Source of the DNA: Roseiarcus sp963748545
GTDB lineage: Bacteria > Pseudomonadota > Alphaproteobacteria > Rhizobiales > Beijerinckiaceae
Assembly: GCA_963748545.1 (NCBI GenBank)
Contig: CAVVJO010000036.1
Coordinates: forward strand, 124,001-188,000
Direction of reading: 5' to 3'
Length of the DNA stretch: 64,000 bases
Part shown: positions 62,451-64,000 of the stretch, one piece after another
Numbering within the stretch: the first letter of the stretch is position 1
Layout: the number at the start of each line of letters is the position of its first letter
Notes under the pieces: generated by a model
What the model was told of the DNA's origin: nothing
Seen by the model: the letters and a program-made list of their open reading frames with translations, nothing else
The model's database searches: none
Position numbers and translations under genes: made by a program

Positions 62451-64000
62451 ATGAAGGTCGTGATCGTCGAATCGCCCGCCAAGGCGAAGACCATCAACAA
62501 ATATCTGGGCAAGGACTACGGGGTCTACGCCTCGTTCGGGCACGTGCGCGATCTGACGGCGAAGGACGGTTCGGTCGACCCGGACAACGATTTCGCGATG
62601 CGCTGGGAGGTCGACGCCAAGTCCGCCAAGCGCATGAGCGACATCGGCGGGGCCGTCAGGGACGCCGAGCGAGTGATCCTGGCGACCGACCCGGACCGCG
62701 AGGGCGAGGCGATCTCCTGGCACATCCACGAGATCCTCAAGAACAAGAAACTGCTTAAGGACAAGCGCGTCGACCGGGTGGTGTTCAACGCCGTCACCAA
62801 GGACGCGGTGCAGGAGGCGATGCGCCATCCGCGCGAGATCGACGGGGCGCTGGTCGACGCCTATCTGGCGCGCCGCGCGCTGGACTATCTCGTCGGCTTC
62901 ACGCTCTCGCCGGTGTTGTGGCGGAAACTCCCGGGCGCGCGCTCGGCCGGGCGGGTGCAATCGGTGGCGCTGCGGCTCGTCTGCGACCGCGAACTCGAGA
63001 TCGAGCGGTTCGTCTCGCGCGAATATTGGTCGATCGTCGCGCATCTCAAAACCGAGGCCGGCGCCTCATTCTCCGCACGTCTCGTCGGCGCGGACGGCAA
63101 GAAGATCAACCGGCTCGACATCGGCTCGGGCGCCGAGGCGGAGGCCTTCAAGGCCGCGCTTGACGCCGCGAGGTTCTCGGTTGCTTCGATCGAAGTCGAA
63201 GCCGGTCCGACGCCATCCGTTTGCGCCTTTCACCACATCGACCCTGCAACAGGAGGCCTCGCGAAAGCTCGGCATGGCGCCTGCGCGCACGATGCAGATC
63301 GCCCAGCAACTCTATGAGGGCGTCGACGTCGGCGACGGTCCGGTCGGGCTCATTACCTACATGCGCACGGACGGCGTCGACCTCGCCCCCGAAGCGATCG
63401 CAGCCGCGCGCAAGGTGATCGCCAAGGATTTCGGCGACGCCTATGTGCCGAGCGCGCCGCGCAAATATACGGTCAAGGCCAAGAACGCCCAGGAGGCGCA
63501 CGAAGCGATCCGGCCGACCGAGATGACGCGCCGCCCGCGCGACGTCGCCAAACACCTCGAGCCGGAGCAGGCCAAGCTCTACGAACTCATCTGGACCCGT
63601 ACGATCGCGAGCCAGATGGAGAGCGCCGAGCTCGAGCGGACCACGGTCGACATCCTCGCCGCCGCGGGCGAGCGGAAGCTCGACTTCCGCGCCACCGGCC
63701 AGGTCGTGCGCTTCCCGGGCTTTCTCGCGCTCTATCAGGAAGGCCGCGACGACGAGGAGGACGAGGAGTTCCTCCGCCTGCCCCCGATGAGCGAGGGCGA
63801 GAAGCTCGCCAAGGAGCGGATCGACGCGACCCAGCACTTCACCGAGCCGCCGCCCCGCTACACCGAGGCGACGCTGGTCAAGCGGATGGAGGAACTCGGG
63901 ATTGGCCGACCGTCGACCTACGCGTCGACGCTGGCCACCTTGCGCGACCGGGACTACGTGCGGATCGAAAAGAAACGGCTGATCCCCGAGGACAAGGGTC
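62451..64000 (+). CDS. topA: DNA topoisomerase I, frame broken once and running off the window
   Basis: TOPRIM domain MKVVIVESPAKAKTINKYLG with DPDREGE, then the topoisomerase IA body. The frame shifts at GAAGTC 63192-63197: removing one base restores SIESKPVRRHPFAPFTTSTLQQEASRKLG (core PFAPFTTSTLQQE), and the frame then stays open to base 64000. The active-site tyrosine is at 63358-63360 in LITYMRTDGVD. Relaxes negative supercoils; essential, so the break must be an error. The 3' end lies outside the window. Confidence 0.93.

Noticed and set aside
1..64000. CRISPR arrays, insertion sequences with transposase, prophage genes
   Set aside because: None seen: no evenly spaced identical repeats, transposase, integrase or phage genes.

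Overview
The window is GC-rich and dense with genes. It looks like a chromosomal segment of an alphaproteobacterium, probably order Hyphomicrobiales (Rhizobiales). Pointers are an IalB-family protein, a two-subunit glycine dehydrogenase behind a tandem glycine riboswitch, a YehZYXW-type osmoprotectant transporter, a cysteine-free L31, and a frameshift pattern that tracks GANTC, the CcrM methylation motif of this class. Family or genus cannot be fixed from this window.

Layout. 0-6.8 kb: 3' end of a UvrD/PcrA helicase, a PPK2 polyphosphate kinase, a Na/Pi cotransporter and a P-type cation ATPase. 7-14.5 kb (minus): class A beta-lactamase coupled to a DenD-like dehydrogenase, a periplasmic amino-acid-type binding protein, a MotA/OmpA-like channel pair with a GNAT enzyme, and asd with an isochorismatase-like hydrolase. 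15-24 kb: cNMP-binding protein, zinc peptidase, osmF-yehYXW, aidB, NlpC/P60 protein, rpmE. 24-29 kb: an exporter, then an accessory stretch with a duplicated hairpin element, a small secreted protein, a higBA toxin-antitoxin pair between direct repeats, a GIY-YIG nuclease and palindromic/MITE-like repeats. 28.6-33.7 kb: bidirectional NAD-type [NiFe] hydrogenase operon hoxF-U-Y-H-W. 34.6-39.4 kb: gcvT-H-PA-PB with its riboswitch. 39.4-45.9 kb: envelope proteins, tRNA-Val, GNAT, AraC and MarR regulators, an AbrB-family membrane protein. 46-49 kb: sugar ABC transporter. 49-53.7 kb: transglutaminase and dusA, separated by a PEP-CTERM/AraC cargo lying between 125-bp direct repeats. 54-58.4 kb: biotin-dependent acyl-CoA carboxylase plus enoyl-CoA hydratase. 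58.6-64 kb: secreted protein, pyrB, DUF1810, two tandem SDR paralogues and topA (runs off the end).

The most striking observation is about the sequence itself. At least eight conserved genes or gene boundaries show reading-frame breaks, and most are explained by one extra base inside a GANTC site (seen as GANNTC). This includes the essential topA and an apparent hoxU-hoxY fusion. I interpret these as systematic base-calling errors at methylated sites rather than real pseudogenes. Genes whose frame is broken as given are typed pseudogene (topA is kept as CDS), with that caveat in each entry.

The second theme is two accessory modules (higBA; PEP-CTERM + AraC), each bounded by imperfect direct repeats made from the 5' region of a neighbouring host gene.
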